NCBI GenBank assembly: GCA_900617975.1
Contig: UZAE01012848.1
Span: 1-30,897, forward strand
Source of the DNA: Rodentolepis nana
Lineage: Eukaryota > Platyhelminthes > Cestoda > Cyclophyllidea > Hymenolepididae
Length of the DNA: 30,897 bases
Direction of reading: 5' to 3'
Shown piece by piece: positions 1 to 10,700 of this stretch (positions within the stretch are counted from its first letter, which is position 1; each line of letters opens with the position of its first letter). Position numbers and translations under genes: made by a program. The notes below the pieces were generated by a model that had not been told where the DNA came from, did not search any database, and saw only the letters and a program-made list of their open reading frames with translations.

Positions 1-74
1 ACATCCCTTGCTAACGTTGCTCTTCCGACCCTCTAGTATTTTATCGCAGAATTATTGCAGGCTTTGTTTATGAA

Positions 75-447
75 TCGCAGATTATATCTAATTAGTAATA
101 TTCGTTAATTTAATTTACTAAAATATATTTATTTATTTCAAATGGCAGGCGTTTTGATAGCTATCATTGGCCATTTAGCTGTCTTCGGGCTTCACAGAGG
201 GAGGGTTCATCAAAGTAGCAGAAAGTCTAGGGGTGGGGAACAGGAGAGCGATTCACAGATGTAACAGAGACAGACAAAAAGGCAGAGAAAAGGTAAGATG
301 AGCACTGTGGAAGGGGTCGAATATGGCATACAGTGGGGTGATGGTAGTTTGAAGTCAGAAGTCAACTGCCGATAGTAGACTTTTTTGCCGTATGAGTATA
401 CGTTGCCCAGGGTGCACCACGTGGAGGTAAGTCTATCGCACACCCCA
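75..447 (+). repeat. Dispersed repeat, copy 1
   Basis: It shares with the copies near 28.5-29.7 kb an AT-rich head with TCAAATGGCAG, a purine-rich body starting near CTTCACAGAG, and a conserved right end holding GCCGTATG, then GTGCACCACGTGGAG, then GTAAGTCTATC. It has one body unit, where the right-hand copies have two. There is no coding capacity. The left boundary is approximate. Confidence 0.8.
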
Positions 448-2618
448 TTTACTAAAATATAGTGCTGGCAAATTTACTCATTTCTATTGCTTGTTTGTCG
501 ACGTGCTTATTTGACTGCTTCTGATGTAGAAAAATTGTGACTAGCCACACGAGTCATTTCCATGTTTCATGCGTGTGTGTGTTTCGTGTTTACCCCTTGT
601 CCGAAAAGTGGAGTTGTTTGAGATGCCTAATTTGTTTTTGGAAATTGCTAATTTTCTTATGGAGCTTGAGTATGATGTACTACCTCTGCGTTAATCTTGT
701 ATATTTATCTTCGCCTTATTCATTCAAACTCGCCTAATATCTTCAGCATTTCTTCTGTCTTAGATCATGGTTTATTTAGAGCTTGTGTGTGCTGTATGAT
801 AACGGTAATAATTTATTTACAATCATTCAGTCTGTACTAAAATCCGCCTAACTTTGCTTCCAGCTTCACCACCCTACTATTGCTGATTTTCTTTTATTTT
901 GTGGATTTTTGTTTTTGCTGGTCATGTTGTTGATATTTATCATCCGCTATGTAATGGGCAATTGCGATGACTTTCGTAAAATATTCGTACAAAGTACTAT
1001 ATGTTTGTTTTTTTAATTAAGTAGTTGCCCTTTTATCTAATACATTTCTTTGATCTAATAGTAAGCAATGTTTTTTATACGTAATGTTTTTCTTCCCACA
1101 ACCTGATTTATATCTTGCTTATTTCTTTTTAATAAATTAATCTTTGAGACGATTGTCTTGCCTTTGTTGATTTCCACTTTTTTTATAATTTATTGATGTG
1201 TAGATAGTTTGTTTAACTGTGACAGATATTTGTTATGAGGATAGATTGGAATTAAGAAAGAATTACATCGCCAGATATTGATTCAAAGTGGTGTAAAATC
1301 AAGAAACGCGAGGTTAGTATTCATTGTATTTGTGGTTTGGAGTTAAGTTCTTGTAACTTTGATTAGTATATTTAGTCGTTTTAAACTTGTACTACTTTTA
1401 AATAAACTGGCTACTCGAAAGTCAGCTATTTGAAATATTTGTCGCTTTTAAAATGATAGCAGATTTGCAATGCAGCCTCACTGGATCAAAAATTTCTTCA
1501 GCGTAGTCATATAGTTCAACAGAATAGTATAGAATACATAAATATTATGTCTTTGTTCTATATGCAACTGGCTTGTTTTTCAATCCTAGATCGTTATAAG
1601 GGTCCTAGAATTCATCAACCAATTTCTCAAATCGCTGCATCTGAATCAAAACAATATATCCATTTTCATGCCTTCAGCTGCTCACATTTTCGTTTCGATT
1701 TTCGAAATGTGATCCTTCATTCCACTACAAAGCAGCTCGTTGTGCCAGTTGTTTGTTTTTCCCATTCCTACGTTGCTTATATCTGAATCTCAGGTTCCAT
1801 AATTCTCCCTCTGTACGTTTCAACGCTGATTAAATAGGAGTCAACGTGAAATCCAGGCGCGATGTCTCTGAAATGGGGTTCTATCTTTTTTTGTTTTGGT
1901 GATTCACTCTGTGTGTGTCGCATCGGGTAAATGTCATTCAATTTTCTCCCTCTTAGCTTTTCCATTGTCCAACAAATTCATGTTGTTATGGAAGAGATTA
2001 ATTGATGACTAAGTCGCAACACCCAGTCCTCCTAGTATATCAACGATTTGAATTATCATCTAAACGCTGTCAATTTTTTCACCACCGCTAGTGAAGGGAA
2101 GGGGAATCTTGGCCTCAAACACAATTTTTTATATCGATCTAAATCTTTGTGTTTTATCGTTTTGATTTTGGGTGAAAAATGCCTACAATCTAGTATTTTT
2201 AGCGCCGTTTGAAGAATGGTGGATCAAATACCCATTGTAGTTCGAGAAAGGGATCTCAAAGTTGCTATGATTTTACGGTCCCTCTGATATCTGCCTATTT
2301 GGCATGTATTTCGTGTGATCCATTCGAACCATTTCCTTCTATTCACATTTTCTTCATCACCTTTATTGATCTTTGGCAACAGAAGGAAATGTTGTAACAT
2401 TTCGCTATGTCGTTAAGATTTAGTGTTTCGATCATAAAATTTTGCTTTGTTGGGGGATTTTTCAGTCGAAGCGAAATCGTGGTTTTGAATCCTTTCTATT
2501 TCTCAATAGAAGCTTAAGTGGTAGCAATGGTACCAAACTGAAACAGTTCTTACTTTTGGTAAAGCAATACCCTCTTAAACGTTACATCCCGCCTGTTTAT
2601 CCATTAGGGTCGAATTTT

Positions 2619-2688
2619 GTTCACAACGTCGAATCTGCGACCTTGACATGCTTGATGTGTATGTCGACCGCTGCGCCACAGTGAAATA
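2619..2688 (-). other. tRNA-like relic (A and B box motifs), possible SINE or pseudo-tRNA
   Basis: On the minus strand, TGGCGCAGCGG (2669-2679) matches a Pol III A box. About 35 bases on, GATTCGAC (2628-2635) resembles a B box, preceded by AAGGTCGCA. TTCAC and GTGAA at the ends could pair. The T-stem and anticodon stem do not fold well, so a functional tRNA is unlikely. Confidence 0.35.
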
Positions 2689-3566
2689 TAAGTTTATCAG
2701 TAATCCTCAACAGTTTCCAAAATGGTTTACGAACACATTTAACATCCCTTTGTTTTACACTACTTTAATTTGTTAGTATTTCAAATCGAAAGTCGCAGCT
2801 TCTATTCCCAATTCATCGTCTCTATTGAGTGTAATATTCGAACGCATAGGTTTGTTTGGCTAACCAATTAGTATCAAAATTAGAGTCTTCACTTATTTAC
2901 CTCTCTGATGTCATTTCCCTACCAAAGCTAAGTGTCCATCTTTTCATTATAGTCTGCTCTAGAATATTAATAATGATCGCAATATACTTATTCTAAAGCA
3001 TTAATTTTTTTAGCTTTTATAACTGTTTTAGTTTGTGCAATTTGTAATAATAGTTGGCGATAGTCCGGCAGAAGGTTCCTAGATTTATTACTTTTTGTTC
3101 TACACTTTGAATGGTCATTCGATAGAGCATCACTCCAACTTCGCAAAATATGCCAATGTTTACACAAATGATCAAGTTCACGGGCCTGTATGCTTGCAAA
3201 CCGCCTCCTGTTGGCTATTTATGATTATAATTCGCATCCGAGTTGTATTGACTTTGCTTAGCGTCAAGATTTTGTTTGAGTATGTTTTAGCTGTTTGAGA
3301 TTTTATGTTTCACTGGACTTGTAGTGACTTTTGTTAAGATATACTATTGTTATTATGGCTCCTCAATGCGAATTTGTAAAGATTGTTTCTCTCTTTGCGC
3401 CATTCTAAAAATGCTTACAATCTCGTCGTTTTATTCGGCTTATTGGTAGATTTATGTTGTTTTCTCTTGTAGCTTCTCATTCTCAAATTTTGTGGGTTTT
3501 TTAACTGCGAATTTAATTTTTTCCATTGTGTTGTCATTTTCTCGAATGCCAACCCTCCCCCCCTCA

Positions 3567-3584
3567 CTTCCTCCTCCTCCTCCT
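3567..3584 (+). repeat. Short TCC microsatellite
   Basis: About five TCC units follow a C-rich tract and precede TAG, which makes the segment look like a splice acceptor. No credible exon follows. Confidence 0.7.
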
Positions 3585-4437
3585 AGAAACCTCTACCGGC
3601 GCATTTCCTGTTACTGTCATTTAATTAAAGGATAGGCTTGAATAATTCAGCTGAACCTATAATTATCTTCAGCCAATTCATTGTCCGCCACTCCCCAAAG
3701 TTGTTAAAGCTTGCTGTCAAATTTTTTTCCCAATTTTATATTGCTTGACTAGGGCTGCTCAAGTGTTTCATTCATTTAAAATTCATTTAATAGCCTCAAA
3801 CCACCCCTCTCTAAAATACCTTTATATAATTGGTCTTTTTTATGGCGAAGCGTTTTAAAAATATTTATTTTTTTGTCAATTATAAATATTCTAGTAAGAG
3901 ACAAATAGGATTAACCAGACTTCGATAAGAAGGTCAAGTTATCAAAGTTGCTATCATTCCCAACCTGACTTAAACACTTCCCTAATTTTTTTGCACAGTC
4001 AATGTTGTATTAGTACTGCGAATTTTTATCGATACTCTTGTTATTTCATTTTTCTGCAAAAATGTTCTACAAATGTTTGACATGAACGTACTTGCTTTCC
4101 GATTTATCGTCCTGAGTATTCGCCTAAATCAACCATCATTTGCACTGTTCTCTATTTAGACTTTTTCGCCTTTTAATAATTGGAATGCCGTATCCATATA
4201 GATTTCAGACTTATACTCCTTGATAATGCACAGAAAATCATGGCAGTGGTGAAAGAGTTGACATAAAATTAAACTTAAGACTACTCAGCTTATTTAGTTG
4301 TCAATGTCTATCTCAATTTTAACCCTAAATTATTGTCAGAAAGCGTGGATCTCACTCTTCGTACTCTGGTACATCAGGAGAAGTGTTGTCTGAAATCTGT
4401 TTTTCTGACTTGATCATGATAATTTTTCTTGTTTCAG

Positions 4438-4775
4438 GCACCATCGTGACTCTTCTGCTTCTGGTCTCGTCTTTGATCATGTTTCCTCATCCAACACCTC
4501 CGACTACGCAACACCTTGTGGAGGTCCATCTCAACGCGTCTCATTTGAAACAGCTGCTGTGGTGCCAACAGCCACACCGGAAATGTCTGCCAATAATTCT
4601 ATTCAACTGAATGCTACCTCTCCTCTTTATGAAGAACCTGTCAGCTTCATTCAGCGTCTTTCTTCAGTTACGTCTAGTCAGGATGAACCCATTCCTGGTT
4701 ACAGTCCTGAACACAGACAACTCAGTCATCCACAGTTGGGGACTCAAAACCGACACTCTCTTTCCTCTCAACATG
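4438..4775 (+). CDS. AFAP-like exon A: Ser-rich N-terminal region with YEEP motif
   Basis: The acceptor is TTTCAG at 4432-4437 and the donor is G|GTTAGT at 4776. One base completes an upstream codon, 112 codons follow (residues 1-112), and one base carries over, so the phases are 2 in and 1 out. The frame is the only one that joins cleanly to the next exon. The peptide is rich in Ser, Thr, Pro and Gln and has no folded domain. Tyr64 in SPLYEEPV (4628-4630) resembles an Src-type SH2 ligand, which suits the phosphotyrosine-rich N-terminus of AFAP proteins. The upstream partner exon is not identified with confidence. Confidence 0.8.
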
Positions 4776-7700
4776 GTTAGTGTATCAAAATAATAACTTC
4801 CCCTTTACGTTTTGCACACACTCTAATATTAGAGCAGGTATTCAAGCCATATTCCTTTAACGTCGATTTAGTTGAGTCAATTGAATAATTTGCATAGTTT
4901 GAGAACAATGTTTGCATGTCAAGCGCATTTTTTGTCTTTTATTTCAAGCTGGTTATTTGAATCTGCTTCTTATCTGTCCGAGTCAGACAACTTTGTGAAT
5001 CTAGATTTTCAAACAGCGCTAATCCTAATAAAAAGCTACCTTGAAAGTCAGACCAGAGTAAACTTAAAATTCCTCTCGCGAAACCAACGGTCATTTTAAA
5101 GGCTAACTGGCTGCCTCAGTCTTTTCCGATTGAGACGATCAAGGATCAAATATATCCACGTTTATATTGAAATATTTGAAGGCAATAAGAAAGGAAAGAA
5201 GGAATTGAAAAGTTAGGGGAAGATATCCGTATTGATCGAATCCATATTTGGTCATCATCAACTGGGGTACTTTGGTTTTGTTCTGCTAGTGGTTATGATT
5301 TATAAACTATTCATACACATTATCCAGCGTGCACTCTATACTTCAACTCTGTGCGGTTTCTTTAAGTGGTTTACGGACATCATTGTCCCGTATATTTACG
5401 TTCTTATACTTTAGGTTTCCTGTAGGCATATATTCATGTTCAAACGTCGTAATACTCCAGCTGTTAATTGAATGATTCAGTTTTTTAGTGAAACAGCAAT
5501 CGGATTTTCTAAGAGCATTATATGCAAATTGAGTACACAGGGGAGTCACTGTTCTCCGTCTTTTGTCACGTTTCATTTATTTCAAATTCTGGACTTGGGA
5601 GCTTTTATTTAAATTATCAGAACCTTTAAAACTAGGATGATTGTAGAGGAAGTCTATTTTTTCCGAAGTTTTATAAAAAGCACTTCAAGCTGTCTCCAAA
5701 ACAGAATTAGACACTTTTGTTACTCGCTTATAACCGTTGTGCACGTCTAGTTAAATTTTAATTTTATCGGATTTCAGCTAATTTTGTTGTGATTACTTAC
5801 CTAAATATTCAAATTACGATATTTGTATTTGCGAATTAAAACAGTTGAACTTAACTCTTCCCAGTGGTGAATGTATTTGTGTCTAGGCAATCGCTAATTC
5901 GACGAAAAATGTCCAGGAAGGAGATCATATGCTTTCTGTTCTTGTTGGAAGGCGAACAGAACCACTGATTTCCTATGGTAAAATACCCCTAAAATCTTCC
6001 TTTTAAGCCCAACAGTCGAATTTGTATTGTTCAATAAGAATTTAAGAATTGAATCGGAAAGGTACCTTTTTCTTATCTCTATCGGGTTATAAGTTGTTGT
6101 TTAGCGAGAACAAATTCGATCGAGATTATTCTTGGCTAGTCTAATGTTAATTTCGAAAAATACTATCAGCTGATTTCTATTGGCTATGCTATGGCCAAGC
6201 ATTCAAATTAATCAGTTAGAGTGTGATCTCTAAACCCATTCAGCAACCCTAGAATTTAAACCTTGAAACTCTAAACATCCAGCTTCATGCATTTAATGGT
6301 CTTGCCTCTACCATTTGCTTTGTTTTTAGTGTTCTTAGAGTCAGAGTTTTTTACATGTTCAAGCTTATAAATATTTCCTTTACAAATTTAATAATAATTC
6401 TAAACTTGCACTAAGTTTATGCCTTTATTAATTTTCTTCAATCGATTGCGCTGAATAATCGCCCCCAAATGAAAAGAGGGTTAGAATGCAAGAACGTGGT
6501 CGGATATATATGTTGCTTCCGCAATACTCAACTCTTTCAACTGCGTTGTGTTCAAATAAATTTGAATTTTCCTTTATTCTGAAATCTTTTTTGCGACCGT
6601 GGTCGCTCACTTTGCGAGTGCAAAGCACCCTTGCACCTCGGCTAATACTATGTCTATCAACACTTCACATGCGAAACTCATCACTATTTTCTTGCATGCT
6701 CTCTGAGTTCTTCGTGCGTGTGCGCGCCTAGTGAAGTGTGACTCATACTCCGGCATATGGACGACGTCACATACTGACTAATTTTCATCACATACCTCAA
6801 GCCAAGCAGCGCGGCCTTGGCACTTATGATTCATGCTGTCGTCTTCCTTTGCGTTCTTCTATGAAGCAGACTTCTCTCCCACTCTTCGGGCTTTGAATAT
6901 TTTGCTGGTGAAGCGATGAATCAATTATCCACCTCTCAGAGTCCATATTATGCACCAAATTACTTAAGTAGCTGGAATTTAGAGAATCTTACGCTAAATT
7001 TGGTGAACTTTTGTCTTCACGAGCTTTAATTTATTAAAACAGTTTTAGTTTTCGAAAGTTATTCTTATAAGATGTATAGATCTTTCTACAATTTGAATTC
7101 AAATATTGGTTTTAGTATTCGCTTTGCTACATACAAAGTGATTGAATGGTATCTCTCAAATAAGTTAGTTCATAACTTCAGAAGTTGCTTATTGCTTGGC
7201 ACTTTTTTGAGAACTTGAACTATTCAAAATTCTTAAGGAGGTGGGGTGTTACTTTCAAGTACCCTGCATATTCAACTATCCATTTATAATGCACGTTTGA
7301 TTAGAACCTGCTGATTTAGGCTCAAAATTCCATGGAGCTATAAACATGCCTATTGTACTGTCTAGCCTTCGGTCTTGTAAAACAAATTTCCCAGTCCAAA
7401 ATTAAGCCTCTTTAAGGGCTCACAGTTTAAGCTCAATACTTCTTATAGGTGTGTTTTTTTCAAATATCTGCGTGAATTCTTAATTTTAAAAAGCAATTAT
7501 CAATCGAAATTTAGGTACTAATTTGCTACATGCTTTCGATTATTTACATTTTTAATAACAGCGATCGGGAAAATCGTCGTCTGCAATTTTAAAATCTAGT
7601 ATGAGCTTAAATATTTTAAATTATGCATAAAATGTAATTAAAATTTGCAAAGAAAAAATTTTCGTAATTCTTAATGACTGGGAATTTCCTATTTTAATTT

Positions 7701-10700
7701 ACTTCTCCTGCATCCTTCTCCTACCTTTTTTTCAATTCCCATATTATTAATGAGATGTATAATTACCTTTCTAAAATTCCATAACAAACTTAGGCGTTCT
7801 GTGAATTTTCAGCATTATCATTTCCCCGTGATACTCTTGATGTCCAGATTACCTAATTTTGTCACCCGTATTCTTTTTTGTAAACTCTAACATGTCTTTC
7901 ACATTCCCTTCTCGTGGTTTGTGATTGTTAGATATTTGTATATTTAATTCTGCAGCTTCTTTTGGAAATTGCCTATTGGTCACTCTTTTCTAGATTAGAT
8001 CAAATTTACTCCTCAATTTCTTTTCATTATATTCTAATCTTTGTTTAAGTGGCTTGGAGTTGCGTATGTGAACAGTGTGCTCATAGTAAATAAAACACTC
8101 ATCGTAAACATGATCACTGTCTCTCTCAATGTATTTCGAAAACGAGATATTCACGGCTTCTTCTGAATTAGCTTAATTTGAGGACATGCGTCTGATATTT
8201 TCCAATTTATTAGTTCACGTTTTTTTATCAATCTGATTTCAATCCCAAGATGTCGTTAGCGCTTTTTTCCTGCCCTTTGATTACATAAAGGCCTTGGCTT
8301 TTTTGACATACTTGACTATAGAAAATAAGTGAAAGACCGTTTGTAATTTCGATGATAGTGTTATTAGTAAATTGGTATGTTGTTAAAAAAACCTTATTTT
8401 AGTACTTGAATTCGATTTTCCAATTACTACTATGTGAAGGAGTCTGTGCTTCATTGCGTCGAAACATTCGAAATTAACTTAAAATTATTGCATACGCATA
8501 AGTGCTGTTATTCATACCCTATCTACTAAGATCAATCATCTCAATCCTCAATATTAACAATTTTGTATTACATTAAAATGTGTTTCCATATTCTTTTGTA
8601 TTTGAATTATTATAAATAGGTGGGCCCTATTATTTCAATTACCAATTACATTTAATGGGTAGGCATTTCCAAATATGTTCGATCAATGGTCTAGACTGAG
8701 CTAGGCTCTTAATAAATACTTAGCGATTAATTAAAAGCTTTTTTCAAGGGTTGTCTATTGATGTTCAGTGCTCGTAAATATCCATAGACAGTGATTGATG
8801 ACTACATTTATAACCTCGATAACTCTTTCTAAGGTAAGGTTATTTCTGTCGAACATCTGTTTTAACCGCTTCTAGGTCTAAAACGTGCTGAGCTCTTCTT
8901 TTCTATTACCCATTTTAAGGTCATATTTAATATCTATTAATTTGATCGAATGTGAAAATGCTAATCGATTAAAAAATATGGTATATTGCTTGTGATGTCT
9001 AATGGTATCAAAGGAAATCGATGATGTTGTTATTTTAAAAAGCCATGATATATATTGTAATTTACTTTTTTAATCTTCCCTGAATCTTAGAATCCCTGGT
9101 CTCTTCCACATCTCTATCCAATCACCTTCAACAATCAACACCTTCGGTGAATGAAGGATCGCCTATTGCTCCCACTTATCCAACTGTTATTGAGACCCCA
9201 GTTCCTGATACCACTGATCTTGGGACGCTTTTGTGAGTTCTGTGGTATTCTTTGCCATTTACTTCTTTCCATTTCTAAACGAAGAAAGGTAAAAATTATG
9301 ATTTTAGAAATTCTCATGAATCTTTTGTTCAGTATTTGAAACCAGTCTTTGCAAATATTCTTTGTGAAAATGCCATGGATTCATTTTAAGGTGTGTCTCA
9401 ATTCTGCAATGACTTCAATTTAGCTATTTTTAATAAATAATTGTGTCACCGGTTGCTTGTTGGCTTGAGCGCTTTAATTTCAAGTTAGATTTCACGTTAT
9501 CTAAGCTATGAACTATATTCCTATTCAAATCAGCTACGGTTTCGAACGATCTATTTGAATGTAGATTGTAATTAGCTAATTTATCTTATATTCACCCTTA
9601 CGTCCAATGTTAAATTTCATTGACATGATATTCGATTTTTTACTTAAACTACGACTCAACTGTGTTGTAATTCATTTCCTTTCAAGCCATCATTTTTAAT
9701 TTTGTTTGAACAAGATTTTATTTACCCATTTGGAACATTTTTGCAGGTTGCTAAGAGTGAAGGAAAAGCGATCACGAAATAGAAATTTGCAAACGTGCTC
9801 GGTTTTGTATGGATGACTCATTCTTGTGCTTTTAACACTACTTTCTTTTTTAGATTAATTTTTCATCCCTTTCAATGTTTATTTGGCTTACCACAAATAA
9901 TACAAATAATAAATTCATTAATTCAAGGATCAGTACAGGAATTTACACTCAGATTGGTGTGAGGAAGTATCTTAAGCAATGTATGGGTTGATAATGATTG
10001 TTCTTACTCGACATCGTTTATTGGATCTAATTACCTCTGCATTTAATTTTCCTAATTCTTATGGACTTTTTATGAACGGTTGTTTAACCTTTCGCTGTCG
10101 GTTAAAAGAAGAGGCAGAAGCAGATAGAGCCAAATTCCTTTTTTTGCTGTTTTTCGTTTGTTTGCGGTCCACTTGCCATCCCTCGAATGAGTCTTATCTA
10201 CGACCAACTGTTGGTGTCTAACTCCTTTTTTACCCCTCGATCACCATCTGTCTGCTTTGTTTTGACGGGGCTACTATCCAGCCTCTTCTCGAAACGCCTC
10301 CATTCTTTATTGCTAGCTGAAAATGTCTCAACCTCTTTTTATTTATTTTATTCATTTCTGCTAGATATACCTGCATGGGTGTCAAGTAGCTTTCCGTGTA
10401 GTAATTGGAGGTAGGAGAAAGGTGATTTGTGAATTCAATCTTAAAATAAAGGTTCTGCATGTGTTTATTGTATTATCGCTTTATTTATTATAACTGTTTT
10501 CCTTTGGGATAATTTGGTGCAAATTATTGCAATTTATGATTTTCAGAAGCAATGTTTTGGTTTCTTTAGAAATGTTTCGTTGACATTCGAATACCATTGT
10601 CTTCATAAGTAGCGTATACCCGAATTGACAAAGTATCAACGACTAGTTGTTGGTTTTGCTAATAAATAGGTGAATTACTATGCATTTTTAATCCCCCGTC

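Larger units (their letters stand above)
1..4437 (+). other. Upstream intron (5' incomplete) of the AFAP-like gene
   Basis: This is AT-rich non-coding DNA up to the exon A acceptor. It holds a dispersed repeat copy near the left edge, a tRNA-like relic around 2619-2688 on the minus strand, a pyrimidine-rich TCC microsatellite near 3567-3584, and otherwise only chance-level short reading frames. The upstream exon that must supply two bases of the split codon is not seen with confidence; a weak candidate starts at 4340. Confidence 0.6.
4776..9090 (+). other. Intron A-B (4315 bp)
   Basis: A phase 1 intron, bounded by GTTAGT and TCTTAG. It is AT-rich, with a candidate exon at 5887-5977 and a GC-richer patch around 6590-6860 with overlapping hairpins. 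Nothing else coding is visible. Confidence 0.75.

Noticed and set aside
210..443. A 77-residue minus-strand frame in the left repeat copy
   Set aside because: It coincides with the dispersed repeat; it is low complexity and not preserved in the other copies.
390..447. Idea that the repeat end is a spliced-leader RNA gene (short exon-like segment before GTAAGT)
   Set aside because: The segment does not end in ATG as known cestode and trematode leaders do, no Sm-binding site follows, and the copies are dispersed and truncated.
2442..2684. An 80-residue + strand frame following TTTTTCAG
   Set aside because: Its 3' part is the reverse complement of the tRNA-like element, and its exit phase does not fit exon A, so it is probably chance.
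3567..3650. Pyrimidine tract plus TAG resembling a splice acceptor
   Set aside because: No following frame reaches a credible donor with coding-like composition; it is explained by the TCC microsatellite.
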